Assembly (NCBI GenBank): GCA_947259405.1 | Contig: CAMYLY010000009.1 | Span: 1-64,000, forward strand | From: an uncultured Gemmatimonadales bacterium | Lineage (GTDB): Bacteria > Gemmatimonadota > Gemmatimonadetes > Gemmatimonadales > GWC2-71-9 | Reading direction: 5' to 3' | DNA length: 64,000 nt | Part shown: positions 33,751 to 41,113 of the stretch, piece by piece | How positions within the stretch are numbered: the first letter of the stretch is position 1 | Layout of the letters: each line of letters begins with the position of its first letter | The notes under the pieces: generated by a model | What the model was told of the DNA's origin: nothing | What the model saw: the letters and a program-made list of their open reading frames with translations, nothing else | Databases searched by the model: none | Program-made: the position numbers and the translations under genes

Positions 33751-33785
33751 GTAGTTCAATATATCATGATAACTTGAACCGTCAA
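33743..33785 (-). promoter_or_regulatory. leaderless promoter with two palindromes at the DUF4143 gene
   Basis: On the minus strand TTGACG (33785-33780) and TATATT (33763-33758) form -35 and -10 boxes 16 bases apart. The -10 ends only eight bases before the ATG, so the transcript would start at or next to the start codon. Two palindromes overlap the promoter: TATCATGATA (33762-33771) and TTGAAC-N5-GTTCAA (33743-33759), the second covering the start codon. Autoregulation by the winged-helix domain of the ATPase is a reasonable guess. Confidence 0.55.
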
Positions 33786-33814
33786 CTCGTATTGGGGGAA
33801 AGGGCCACGACTCC

Positions 33815-34027
33815 TGGGTACCCGAGCACAAGCCTGGCGTCGGCGTATCGATCTGTTTCATATGCCGCGACGCGGTGGCCCTCTATCGCGAGTTCATCGC
33901 TCGCGGCGTTGCGGTGAAGCGCCCCTTTGTTGGCAACGGCATGTGGGTGGCTTCTCTCGAGGATCCGGACGGCTACGAGCTGCAGAGCCCGACGGACGCG
34001 CCGGAAGAGAGCCAGTACGAGGAGTAA
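33815..34027 (+). pseudogene. C-terminal remnant of a VOC-family gene
   Basis: The open frame encodes GVGVSICFICRDAVALYREF followed by VKRPFVGNGMWVASLEDPDGYELQ and an acidic tail, stopping at TAA 34025-34027. This is the last half of a VOC protein; the N-terminal half is absent. Its 5' edge abuts the promoter of the DUF4143 gene, so insertion of that gene may have truncated it. It is followed 49 bases later by an R'' box, as for a cassette. Confidence 0.6.
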
Positions 34028-34076
34028 AAGCTGGACTGGCCTTGGTGCCCACCATATCGCTCTTGACTTGCGTGCA

Positions 34077-34137
34077 GCCTAACACCGGCCGATTGTGAGC
34101 AGACTGTTCCGATCTTTGCACACGCGTTTCGTTGACC
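34077..34137 (+). repeat. attC-like site (61 bp)
   Basis: R'' GCCTAAC is at 34077-34083. GTTGACC at 34131-34137 takes the R' position (off consensus). Spacing equals the classic 60-bp element, but arm pairing (CGGCCGATTGTG against CACACGCGTTTCG) is poor. Confidence 0.5.
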
Positions 34138-34149
34138 ATGAGGACAGCC

Positions 34150-34632
34150 ATGAACCGTTTAGGCATTGTCGTGCACACCGTGCTGTTGCTCTCCCTGACA
34201 CTAGACAGTGTCCAAGCCCAAGGAACACTCATGACTCAAACCGCAAAAGGAACATTTGTCGTCTCCTTGCAGCCCATGGCGTTTGAAGGTGTCGACCCCG
34301 AGGTCAAGCTTGGCCGAATGTCAATTGACAAACAGATCTCCGGCGACCTCACAGCGCGCACAAACGGTCAGATGCTCAGCGCCATGACACGCACCGATGG
34401 GTCCGCCGGCTACGTGGCAATCGAGTGGGTGGCCGGTACGCTAAACGGAAAGCGAGGGACTTTCGTGCTGCAACACTCGGGCACCATGAACCGCGGGGTA
34501 CCGTCCCTGTCGGTGACCGTCGTGCCGGACTCGGGCACTGAGGAATTGGTCGGACTCGAAGGCGAGTTCAAGATCAACATCGTAGACGGTGAACACTATT
34601 ATGAGTTTACCTATCGGTTGCCTGCACCGTGA
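34150..34632 (+). CDS. secreted DUF3224 family protein
   Basis: The 160-residue protein has a signal peptide (cut after SVQAQ) and a DUF3224 barrel-like domain: GTFVVSLQPMAF, LGRMSIDKQISGDLTARTNGQML, GYVAIEWVAGTLNGKRGTF, VLQHSGTMNRG and VVPDSGTEELVGLEGEFKI. DUF3224 proteins are usually cytoplasmic and shorter, so the signal peptide is notable. Function is unknown. TGAGGA precedes the ATG at 34150; an in-frame ATG at 34138 is also possible. Confidence 0.75.
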   Translation: MNRLGIVVHTVLLLSLTLDSVQAQGTLMTQTAKGTFVVSLQPMAFEGVDPEVKLGRMSIDKQISGDLTARTNGQMLSAMTRTDGSAGYVAIEWVAGTLNGKRGTFVLQHSGTMNRGVPSLSVTVVPDSGTEELVGLEGEFKINIVDGEHYYEFTYRLPAP

Positions 34633-34704
34633 AGAGCGTGTGGTACTGCCCACGGTACGGCGGAGTCGAGCAGGGACTTTGACAGGTTGCATGAACCGGC
34701 TGTT

Positions 34705-34770
34705 GCCTAGCAAGCGCCGGCGGCGGACAGTCCGCTGCCCGGCCCATAGGTGACGCGCAAGTCGTAGGGC
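34705..34770 (+). repeat. attC-like site, degenerate (66 bp)
   Basis: GCCTAGC (34705-34711) and GTAGGGC (34764-34770) take the R'' and R' positions, each one or two bases off consensus. Arms AAGCGCCGG and GACGCGCAAG pair partly. The acetyltransferase gene starts within 25 bases. Confidence 0.5.
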
Positions 34771-34792
34771 AGACTTGTGGATGAGAGGAGCG

Positions 34793-35284
34793 ATGCGAGA
34801 AATCCACCTCGACGCCTTCGATCAGAGCCTGCATTCCGACAGACTCCGCGGCTGGCTGCGCCGACCGCACGTTGCCAGGTGGTGGGGAGACGCGCAACAG
34901 GCGATGGCACACGCGGTGCAGTGCCGTCCGGACGCGCACGCGGTCATCGTCGTAGACGGAACGCCCGTAGGCTATCTCTGCTGGCAGACACCAAGTCCGG
35001 TGGAGCTTGCGGATGCCCGCCTCACTGACCTGCCGGAGGGGTTGGTGGATATCGACATCCTCATAGGCGAGCCGGAACTGCTTGGCCAGGGAGTTGGTTC
35101 GCAGGCCCTCAAGCTGCTGCTAGCCCAATTGCACACGGAGTCGTCGTTCGCATACGCCGGCTTGGGTATGTCGGTGTCGAACGTACGTGCCATCCGGGCC
35201 TGTGAGCGAGCGGGGTTTCGTCTGTTTCGGGAGTTCCAGCATCCGGAATGGGGTCAATGCCGGTACATGGTGGCAGATGTGTGA
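34793..35284 (+). CDS. GNAT acetyltransferase, AAC(6')-like
   Basis: The protein is about 163 residues from the ATG at 34793 (or 167 from 34781). It resembles the aminoglycoside 6'-N-acetyltransferase type of GNAT: an early LRRPHVARWWGD block, DIDILIGEPELLGQGVGSQA as the acetyl-CoA loop, and MSVSNVRAIRACERAGFRL near the end. The same order of motifs occurs in AAC(6')-Ib. Without alignment the substrate is uncertain; related enzymes also act on siderophores or peptides. The location between attC-like sites mirrors clinical resistance cassettes. Confidence 0.72.
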   Translation: MREIHLDAFDQSLHSDRLRGWLRRPHVARWWGDAQQAMAHAVQCRPDAHAVIVVDGTPVGYLCWQTPSPVELADARLTDLPEGLVDIDILIGEPELLGQGVGSQALKLLLAQLHTESSFAYAGLGMSVSNVRAIRACERAGFRLFREFQHPEWGQCRYMVADV

Positions 35285-35810
35285 GGCGTCGCGACATTCC
35301 CTGCGCATTGGCGCCCCAGCGCTGGTCGGACTGCTTGGTGCGGGATGCTGCGACGACTGCGATGGCTTCTTTGGCGAAACCTGGATCGTCGTCGATGCGA
35401 CCACCGTTAACGGGGCGTCCGTCTCGGATGTCACGATTCGCGCCGATAGGCTGAGGACCATGGAGGGGTGGACGGACACGACGCGTGCAAACGGGCGGGC
35501 GGTTCTCCATCTTTTCACGGCGAATTTCCCCGACTCCGTACGGGTATCGGCTGACCCGCCGGCGGAGTTCACGATTCCTGAGTCCGTGGCCGTGAGGGCA
35601 GTCTATGGGGATTCCGTGACTGTTGTGTTCACTCTCGAACCGCTGACCAGTATGGCCGGCTGGGTTACTTGGTTCTTTTGGCGGTCGGCTACGGCTGGTC
35701 CGAGTGAGTCCGTGCGGGCTTATGCGCTTTGCGTATGCAAGGTGATAGCGCCGCAGCTGAGGCGCAGAGCCGTTCGCCAGTCCAAAGGTGGCATCCATCA
35801 AATCGCGTGA
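35277..35810 (+). CDS. lipoprotein whose C-terminus reads into an attC remnant
   Basis: The 177-codon frame overlaps the GNAT stop by eight bases. It encodes a lipoprotein signal (VGLLGAGCC), then an Ig/carboxypeptidase-regulatory-like beta domain (VVDATTVNGASVSDVTIRAD, GRAVLHLFTANFPDSVRV, VYGDSVTVVFTLEPL). The last 45 or so residues are basic and low in structure, and their DNA contains an attC right arm with a mutated R' box (35772-35778). The original stop was probably lost, so the tail is an accidental extension. Confidence 0.5.
   Translation: MCEASRHSLRIGAPALVGLLGAGCCDDCDGFFGETWIVVDATTVNGASVSDVTIRADRLRTMEGWTDTTRANGRAVLHLFTANFPDSVRVSADPPAEFTIPESVAVRAVYGDSVTVVFTLEPLTSMAGWVTWFFWRSATAGPSESVRAYALCVCKVIAPQLRRRAVRQSKGGIHQIA
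35753..35778 (+). repeat. attC-like right half inside a coding frame
   Basis: GCAGCTGAGGCGCAGAGCC followed by GTTCGCC (35772-35778) matches the right arm GCTCAAACGCAGAGCC plus GTTAGGC of the site ending at 5092. The R' box has two changes. It lies ten bases before the GTG start of the acyltransferase gene. Confidence 0.5.
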
Positions 35811-36606
35811 CAGGCCTTTCCGATTAGACCCTATTCCCCGGTATCGGCGTTTCTCCATCGATGCCGGACGCCTCGGGCGTCGGAAACATGTCATCCACGG
35901 TCTCATAGAAGTCGATGTCACCGACGCCAGGCGCGTCTTTCGTGCTTACCATGCCAAGACTGGAGAGAGGCCTTCCCTCACCGCTTTCATAATCTCTTGC
36001 CTCGCCAGGGCCATCGAATCCAACGATCACCTTCACGCCTACAAGGATTGGCGCAACCGTCTTGTGATCTATGACGACGTCAATATCAACGTTCTTCTCG
36101 AAGGAACCATCGATGGAGTGACGGCACCGGTCCCACATCTCCTCAAGGGCGTCAACAAGAAGAGTTATCTCGACATCCACGCAGAAATTCGCAGTGCCCA
36201 AGCGAGTCCGAAGGACACACCAGAGGCCGGGTTCATGCGGTGGTTCTTATGGCTGCCATGGATCCTCCGGCGACCCTTCTACTGGTTTGCCCTGAGGGTG
36301 CCCCGGCTCTCTCGCGAGATCTCAACCCCAGTCTTGGTGACGGCAGTTGGGATGTTTGGCAGAGGACCCGGTTGGGGAATACCCATGGCGAATTTCACTC
36401 TCACGGTGACGCTCGGTGGCATCTCAGAGAAGCCCGCAGTGGTGAACGGAGAAATCACGCCACGAGAGCTCTTGGACATGACGATCTCTATCGACCACGA
36501 CGTTGTCGATGGGGCACCCGCGGCACGGTTCGTCGGCCGCTTCCGCCAGTTGATCGAAGCGTCCGACGGACTTGATGAATTGCTTTCGGCGGTGCAACCC
36601 ACTTGA
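35788..36606 (+). CDS. 2-oxoacid dehydrogenase acyltransferase-like (CAT-fold) protein
   Basis: The 272-residue protein is a free-standing catalytic domain of the E2/chloramphenicol-acetyltransferase superfamily. The active-site motif appears as SIDHDVVDGAPAARFV (about residues 232-247; family form HxxxDG). Strands GIPMANFTLTVTLGGI and KPAVVNGEITPRELLDM precede it. There is no lipoyl or subunit-binding domain, so it is not a normal E2 subunit. It could be an acyltransferase of unknown acceptor, possibly detoxifying. GTG start after an attC remnant; a full attC-like site follows. Confidence 0.75.
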   Translation: MASIKSRDRPFRLDPIPRYRRFSIDAGRLGRRKHVIHGLIEVDVTDARRVFRAYHAKTGERPSLTAFIISCLARAIESNDHLHAYKDWRNRLVIYDDVNINVLLEGTIDGVTAPVPHLLKGVNKKSYLDIHAEIRSAQASPKDTPEAGFMRWFLWLPWILRRPFYWFALRVPRLSREISTPVLVTAVGMFGRGPGWGIPMANFTLTVTLGGISEKPAVVNGEITPRELLDMTISIDHDVVDGAPAARFVGRFRQLIEASDGLDELLSAVQPT

Positions 36607-36623
36607 GGCGCGCCAATGAGGCC

Positions 36624-36712
36624 CGCTAACAACTTGCTGGAGCGGCCGCAGCCTCAGCGCGCTACCATGTCTGGCGCAGCTCTGCTGCACCGCTCAGCTC
36701 CGGCCGTTAGGC
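36624..36712 (+). repeat. integron attC-like recombination site
   Basis: R' GTTAGGC (36706-36712) is intact; the R'' position reads CGCTAAC (36624-36630, two bases off). Inner arms TGGAGCGG and CCGCTCAGCTCCGG pair. The next gene starts 26 bases after R'. Confidence 0.65.
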
Positions 36713-36737
36713 GCCAGCACCATCGACGCACCATTGG

Positions 36738-37427
36738 ATGAAGATGTCAGGCATCGGATTGCTGAATGAAAAACCACTGCACGCATCACTGAAGGCGTGG
36801 TGCGCACAACCGGGCGATCGATTTGAAGTGGCCGTTGATGGGTTTGTGATTGATATTGCCCGAGATGGTCTATTGCTAGAAATCCAGACCGGCAGTTTCG
36901 CGTCCATCAAGTCGAAGCTGACAACTCTGGTGCGTTCACATCAGGTACGATTGATATACCCGATAGCGTGCGAGAAATGGATTGTCAAACTGGCAAAGGC
37001 TGACGGTAGCGGTGGAGTCACACGCCGTAAGTCGCCCAAGCGAGGACGGGAGGAGGATCTGTTCTGGGAAATGGTGAGTTTTCCACGGTTGCTGGCGAAC
37101 CGCAACTTCTCGATAGCAGTATTGATGATTCGGGAAGAAGAGGTGAGACGGTATGAAGGGAAGCGGCAATGGCGAAGGAGAGGGTGGGTGACTGAGGAAC
37201 GCCGGCTGGTGGAGGTCGTAGATCAGCGGTTGTTTGAGGAGCCGGCAGATTGGCTCGCGTTTCTTCCAGAGGGGCTGGAGTCATTTACGGCGAGCGAGCT
37301 GGCGGAAGCGATAGCGGTACGGAAAGAACTGGCACAGAAGATAGCATATTGTCTACGAAAAGCAGACGTAATTCAGTTGGTTGGTAAGCAGGGACGAGCC
37401 AACCTGTACAGAGTGGCTCGCGCCTAA
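36738..37427 (+). CDS. possible nuclease-fold protein with C-terminal winged helix
   Basis: The 229-residue protein starts MSGIGLLNEKPLHASLKAW and contains FVIDIARDGLLLEIQTGSF followed by SIKSKLTTLV, a D-x(n)-E-x-Q / K arrangement like a PD-(D/E)xK nuclease core (about residues 38-60). The C-terminal 55 residues (SFTASELAEAIAVRKELAQK, then RKADVIQLVG and ANLYRVA) look like a winged helix. A basic middle (TRRKSPKRGREE) may contact nucleic acid. I recall similar proteins in other bacteria but no known function. Its base composition is less GC-rich than its neighbours. The stop is within an R'' box. Confidence 0.65.
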   Translation: MKMSGIGLLNEKPLHASLKAWCAQPGDRFEVAVDGFVIDIARDGLLLEIQTGSFASIKSKLTTLVRSHQVRLIYPIACEKWIVKLAKADGSGGVTRRKSPKRGREEDLFWEMVSFPRLLANRNFSIAVLMIREEEVRRYEGKRQWRRRGWVTEERRLVEVVDQRLFEEPADWLAFLPEGLESFTASELAEAIAVRKELAQKIAYCLRKADVIQLVGKQGRANLYRVARA

Positions 37428-37496
37428 CACAGTTTTCGGGCTCCTTTGTCAGATGAGTCGGAAGTCGTTCCGGCGGCGGAATGCCGAAGCGCATCA
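37422..37496 (+). repeat. last attC-like site of the array (R' decayed)
   Basis: R'' GCCTAAC (37422-37428) includes the TAA stop of the preceding gene. The right arm GGCGGCGGAATGCCGAAGCG resembles other right arms (GGCAGAATTCC) but is followed by GCATCAG instead of an R' box. No cassette-like site was found after this point. Confidence 0.5.
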
Positions 37497-37590
37497 GAGG
37501 AGACAGACGTGACGCACTACCTCATTTTGGGCACCGTGAAAAGTCACCCTCATGGGACACTTGGTTGGCCACGCACGGTCTGACAGAGCC

Positions 37591-38700
37591 ATGAGACGCA
37601 CTGCGGCCCCGCTTCTCGCGGCTGTGGCGGTCGGCGCATCCCACGCTCGTGCCCAGACCACGTTTGTCGAAGCCCGACTGATCACCGAGCTACCGCGCCC
37701 GGCCGACGCGGACACGGCGTTCCTGCAGCATCCCGCAGGGGCAACACGCTTTGCCAACGGCACCATCGCCGTGGCCGACGGCATGGCGCCCACCGTTCGG
37801 TTCTTCGATGCGGATGGGAACCTCATTCGAACCGCCGGTCGATCGGGTGAGGGCCCCAACGAATTCGTCAACTTGAATTGGCTGGGACAGTGCGGGCATG
37901 ACACGGCAACGGTGTACGATTTCAGCCTGATGCGATTCACCAACCTGGACGCGACCGGCCGTTTTGTCGGGCAGTTCCCGTTGCGCGACCGATTCGACCT
38001 CCCCCGGCCGCCAGCCAGGCTTTCGTGTTCTCGAAGTGGACATCTGGTGGTGCTACTGAGAATCAGTGGCGACCGCATTCGCGGCCGCGAGGTCAGCATC
38101 ATGACGGCGCCCTTGTTCTTACTCCCATTGATTGGGGACGCTACGCCCATACTCGAGGCAACACCCATCATCGAGTGGATCAACGAGGAGGCAACGTACC
38201 GACCTGTCTCGTTCACGACCGCGTTCGCCGTCTCGGACTCGTTGGTGTATGTCTCACGCACGGACTCGGCCGTGGTACGGACGTACGATTTTGCGGGGGA
38301 TCTCGCGTCGACGATGACCCTGGATCTGAAGCGGCGCACGCCCAGCGACCTCCACGTGCGCCGCAATGCCGAGGAGCTGACGGCCTTTCTGACGAATCTC
38401 GACGGACGCAATCAGATCATCGAGCGCTACATGGGGATGGACCGTCCCGAATACCTACCGTATCACAATGGACTCCACCTCGATCGCGTCGGGCGGCTCT
38501 GGGTGGTCCTGTCATTCCCTGGCGACTCGATGACCGTTCTCAGGGCGTTCGACGGTCGGGGCGTGGCCATTGGTGAAGTCAGAGTGCCTGCCGATATTCG
38601 AGTGCTCGAAGTGGGCGAGGATTATGTTCTTGGAGCTCTCTTGGACGCACGCACGCTGGAACCGAGAGTAGCGCTGTACGGCTTCCAGCTGGACAACTGA
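37591..38700 (+). CDS. secreted beta-propeller protein (NHL/6-bladed type)
   Basis: The 369-residue protein has a signal peptide (cut after ASHARAQ). Repeating blade-like segments follow, for example HPAGATRFANGTIAVADG, PTVRFFDADGNLIRTAGR, SGEGPNEFVNL and GLHLDRVGRLWVVL, with the G-x-G-P-N-E-F turn typical of 6-bladed propeller proteins. Such proteins are common in Bacteroidota and Gemmatimonadota and have no defined role. It heads a plus-strand run of genes. Confidence 0.75.
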   Translation: MRRTAAPLLAAVAVGASHARAQTTFVEARLITELPRPADADTAFLQHPAGATRFANGTIAVADGMAPTVRFFDADGNLIRTAGRSGEGPNEFVNLNWLGQCGHDTATVYDFSLMRFTNLDATGRFVGQFPLRDRFDLPRPPARLSCSRSGHLVVLLRISGDRIRGREVSIMTAPLFLLPLIGDATPILEATPIIEWINEEATYRPVSFTTAFAVSDSLVYVSRTDSAVVRTYDFAGDLASTMTLDLKRRTPSDLHVRRNAEELTAFLTNLDGRNQIIERYMGMDRPEYLPYHNGLHLDRVGRLWVVLSFPGDSMTVLRAFDGRGVAIGEVRVPADIRVLEVGEDYVLGALLDARTLEPRVALYGFQLDN

Positions 38701-38730
38701 TTCCCGACCTCTCCATTCGAGGGAACGATC

Positions 38731-39186
38731 GTGGGCCAACGCCTTTGGATTCGAGTGGGAATCGCGATTGCCATTCTCACACCGCTGACGAGTTGCGACT
38801 CCGGATCTGAGGAACCGGGTCCCGACCCCGGTGCGGAAGAGTCTCCGGCTCAGATCACCGTTTACCTCTCGGATGAGCAGGGCATCCAGATCGACTGCGC
38901 CGCTGTGCGGGCCGAGTCGTGGACGCTGCCTGAGCCACGACCCGATGACGTTCCCTCGGCGGCCGTTCGCCGAATAATCCGAGACGTACACCCGTCCCCG
39001 ACCTTGCACGATCCGGGCACGCGACCTTTGATCGAGTACTTCCGCGGTGTGAGAATAGAGCGCGGTACGGCAATTGTGGCCTTCGAGGGAAAGGCGCTCG
39101 AGTACCTGAACGCCGCTGCGTGCATGCACGTGAACGACGTCTTGTGGGAGATCGATGGAAAGATCTTCACCGAGTGGGACGCATAG
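38731..39186 (+). CDS. lipoprotein with GerMN-like domain
   Basis: The 151-residue protein has a lipoprotein signal (LTPLTSC). After an acidic Pro/Glu linker the domain QITVYLSDEQGIQIDC, AVRRIIRD, HPSPTLHDPGTRPL, GVRIERGTAIVAFEGKAL fits the GerMN / sporulation-and-spore-germination fold found in envelope proteins of non-sporulating bacteria too. GGGAACGATC precedes the GTG start. It ends five bases before the sixA start. Confidence 0.6.
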   Translation: MGQRLWIRVGIAIAILTPLTSCDSGSEEPGPDPGAEESPAQITVYLSDEQGIQIDCAAVRAESWTLPEPRPDDVPSAAVRRIIRDVHPSPTLHDPGTRPLIEYFRGVRIERGTAIVAFEGKALEYLNAAACMHVNDVLWEIDGKIFTEWDA

Positions 39187-39191
39187 GAGAT

Positions 39192-39635
39192 ATGGAACTC
39201 TTCCTGGTGCAACACGGTCACGCCATGGCCAAAGCCCAGGATCCCGATCGGCCGCTCACCCCGGAGGGTGCGGAGACCGTCCGACGGATGGCGCGCTGGG
39301 CCCGCGATGCCGGCCTCACTGTCGCGGCCATCCACCACAGTGGGAAGCTCCGGGCCGAACAGACGGCCCAACTGTTGGCCGACGAACTGACGCCCAGCCA
39401 AGGCGTAAGCATCCGACCCGGACTCGCACCGAATGATGACGTTGCGCCCGTGGCTCGCGGCGCCGACGAGCTGGCGGGATCAATGGTAGTCGGGCACCTG
39501 CCGTTTCTGAGCCGTTTGACCGCACTCCTTGTCGCCGGAGATCCGGAAACCATTGTCGTTCGATTCCGGAATGCGGGAATCATCTGTCTCGGGAAGGAGA
39601 ACGGCGACTGGTCCGTCAGCTGGGTCATGCGGTAG
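39192..39635 (+). CDS. sixA: SixA-type phosphohistidine phosphatase
   Basis: The 147-residue protein belongs to the histidine phosphatase superfamily: LFLVQHGHAMAKAQDPDRPLTPEG at the N-terminus, AAIHHSGKLRAEQTAQLL in the middle and VVGHLPFLSRLTALLV with the second catalytic His. The catalytic motif is QHG rather than RHG, a variant often seen in SixA relatives. SixA removes phosphate from His-containing phosphotransfer domains. AGGAG lies immediately upstream. It is in an operon-like run with the lipoprotein before and the GNAT gene after. Confidence 0.8.
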   Translation: MELFLVQHGHAMAKAQDPDRPLTPEGAETVRRMARWARDAGLTVAAIHHSGKLRAEQTAQLLADELTPSQGVSIRPGLAPNDDVAPVARGADELAGSMVVGHLPFLSRLTALLVAGDPETIVVRFRNAGIICLGKENGDWSVSWVMR

Positions 39636-39640
39636 CGGCT

Positions 39641-40201
39641 GTGGTGGCCGTGCTCCATGAGTCATTTTTCGATTACCCCGTCATGCGATTCGTGCTCGGT
39701 GCTGACGCTCCAGATTACGACAATCAGTTGGCCACGCTCATCAATCTCTTCGTCATGGCGCGCGTGCTGCGACAGGAAACCCTGCTTGGAGTCGGCGACG
39801 CAGGGCACCTGCAAGGTGCCGCGGTCGTTTCACGACCTGACGGGGTGAGCCCACCGGAACTCGGGCGATTTCGTGAACGCGTTTGGGAGGAGCTTGGAGA
39901 TGCGGCCCGCGAGAGGTACGAGGCGTTCGGCGCAGCGTGGGCGCCGTTTCAAGTAGACGCCCCGCACATCCACCTCAACATGATCGGTGTGCGACGCACC
40001 GCACAAGGCACAGGGGTGGGCCGCATATTGATCGATCACGTTCATCTTATGTCTCGAGTGGATCCGCAGTCGGAAGGTGTCACCCTAACAACCGAGGATG
40101 CGGCCAATCTGCCTCTCTACGAGCATCTCGGCTACGAACTCGTAGGCCAGGCGACCGTGGCTCCGGGATTGACGACGTGGGCGTTCTACAGACCGGACTG
40201 A
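39641..40201 (+). CDS. GNAT family N-acetyltransferase
   Basis: The protein has 186 residues from GTG at 39641. GNAT features are LHESFFDYPVMRFVLG near the start, IHLNMIGVRRTAQGTGVGRILIDHVHL as the acetyl-CoA loop and GVTLTTEDAANLPLYEHLGYEL at the end. Homologous-looking residues continue in frame upstream (VRQLGHAVAAVVAV) without ATG or GTG, so the true start may overlap sixA or the gene may be slightly truncated. The acceptor substrate is unknown. Confidence 0.75.
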   Translation: MVAVLHESFFDYPVMRFVLGADAPDYDNQLATLINLFVMARVLRQETLLGVGDAGHLQGAAVVSRPDGVSPPELGRFRERVWEELGDAARERYEAFGAAWAPFQVDAPHIHLNMIGVRRTAQGTGVGRILIDHVHLMSRVDPQSEGVTLTTEDAANLPLYEHLGYELVGQATVAPGLTTWAFYRPD

Positions 40202-40299
40202 CAAGGTCTGGATACCCGTCGTACGGCCTCAACGCCGACAAAGACCGAGAGCTACTGTCGCCGAGTTGATCGGCGTTGCAGCAAGAGGAGAAAGGACCC

Positions 40300-40896
40300 G
40301 TGAGCTTTCACTTTACACAGACCGCGCGTAGCCCCAGAACAATCCGCGCGATCGCCCTGTCGGTGTCTCTCGTGGCGCTAGGGTGCGCGGAGGAGGAGCG
40401 TATCATTCGGCCAGCGACGGGTGATTCCATCATCGTGGCAGTCATCACACCGGCCGGAGCCGTCGTGGAATTCCCGGGGGTGGCGCAGCTCCGCTTTAGT
40501 AGCGGGTCTTTCACGAGTCCGGAGACGGTAACGGTGTGGCTCAGCGGTCTGCCGGCTACGGACAAAGGACTCGAGTACTACAGACTCGGGCGCGGCGGCA
40601 GCCCCCCATACCTTCCGAGGGACATGGCGGTCCGAGGAACGACGCAGCCGCGTCTGGAGCTCGAAGTCATGTTCATGTCAGCTGCGTCCCTGGATTGTAC
40701 TCACGCTAACGCCATCCCACACATCTTCCGAGCATTCATCGGCGGCGGGTCGATGGAGGCGCTCGGCATGTACCAAGCGCTTCCTTCGATCGTTGACGCA
40801 AAGGGGCAGGCGATCCATGCCCCGGTGATTGCGCCGCCGATCGAGCAGGACACGTTGCTCGATGAGGTGTTCCATGTTGGTTGCTTCACACCGTAG
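40300..40896 (+). CDS. lipoprotein of unknown function, 198 aa
   Basis: The product has a lipoprotein signal (SVSLVALGC, Cys about residue 27). The body looks beta-rich: IIVAVITPAGAVVEFPG, AQLRFSSGSFTSPETVTVWL and LELEVMFMSAASLDC. No family is recognised. AAAGGA precedes the GTG at 40300, which is preferred over the TTG at 40276. Two further cysteines (in SLDC and HVGC) could form a disulfide. Confidence 0.6.
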   Translation: MSFHFTQTARSPRTIRAIALSVSLVALGCAEEERIIRPATGDSIIVAVITPAGAVVEFPGVAQLRFSSGSFTSPETVTVWLSGLPATDKGLEYYRLGRGGSPPYLPRDMAVRGTTQPRLELEVMFMSAASLDCTHANAIPHIFRAFIGGGSMEALGMYQALPSIVDAKGQAIHAPVIAPPIEQDTLLDEVFHVGCFTP

Positions 40897-40978
40897 TGAT
40901 AGCTGGGTCGTCGGCGACGAACCCTACGTCTCGCTGCATTTCACTGGTGCCTCCAAGTACGCCAAGGCGGACGCGTGA
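40874..40978 (+). pseudogene. possible C-terminal gene fragment, 34 codons
   Basis: The short frame encodes DSWVVGDEPYVSLHFTGASK then YAKADA and stop. It has codon use like a real gene and looks like the end of a larger domain, but no upstream part is seen. It overlaps the end of the lipoprotein gene. This could be a remnant or chance; confidence is low. Confidence 0.25.
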
Positions 40979-41113
40979 CGCGGGGCATTCGCATCTAGGC
41001 CGGCACCGAGATGGGCCGCATGGGAGGGCCCAACTACCCAATCGCTCGCATTTCTGACAAGGAAGTTGCTAGTTTGGGTGGCGCGTTTGACAAGGAACTC
41101 GGCGGAGCCGAGC

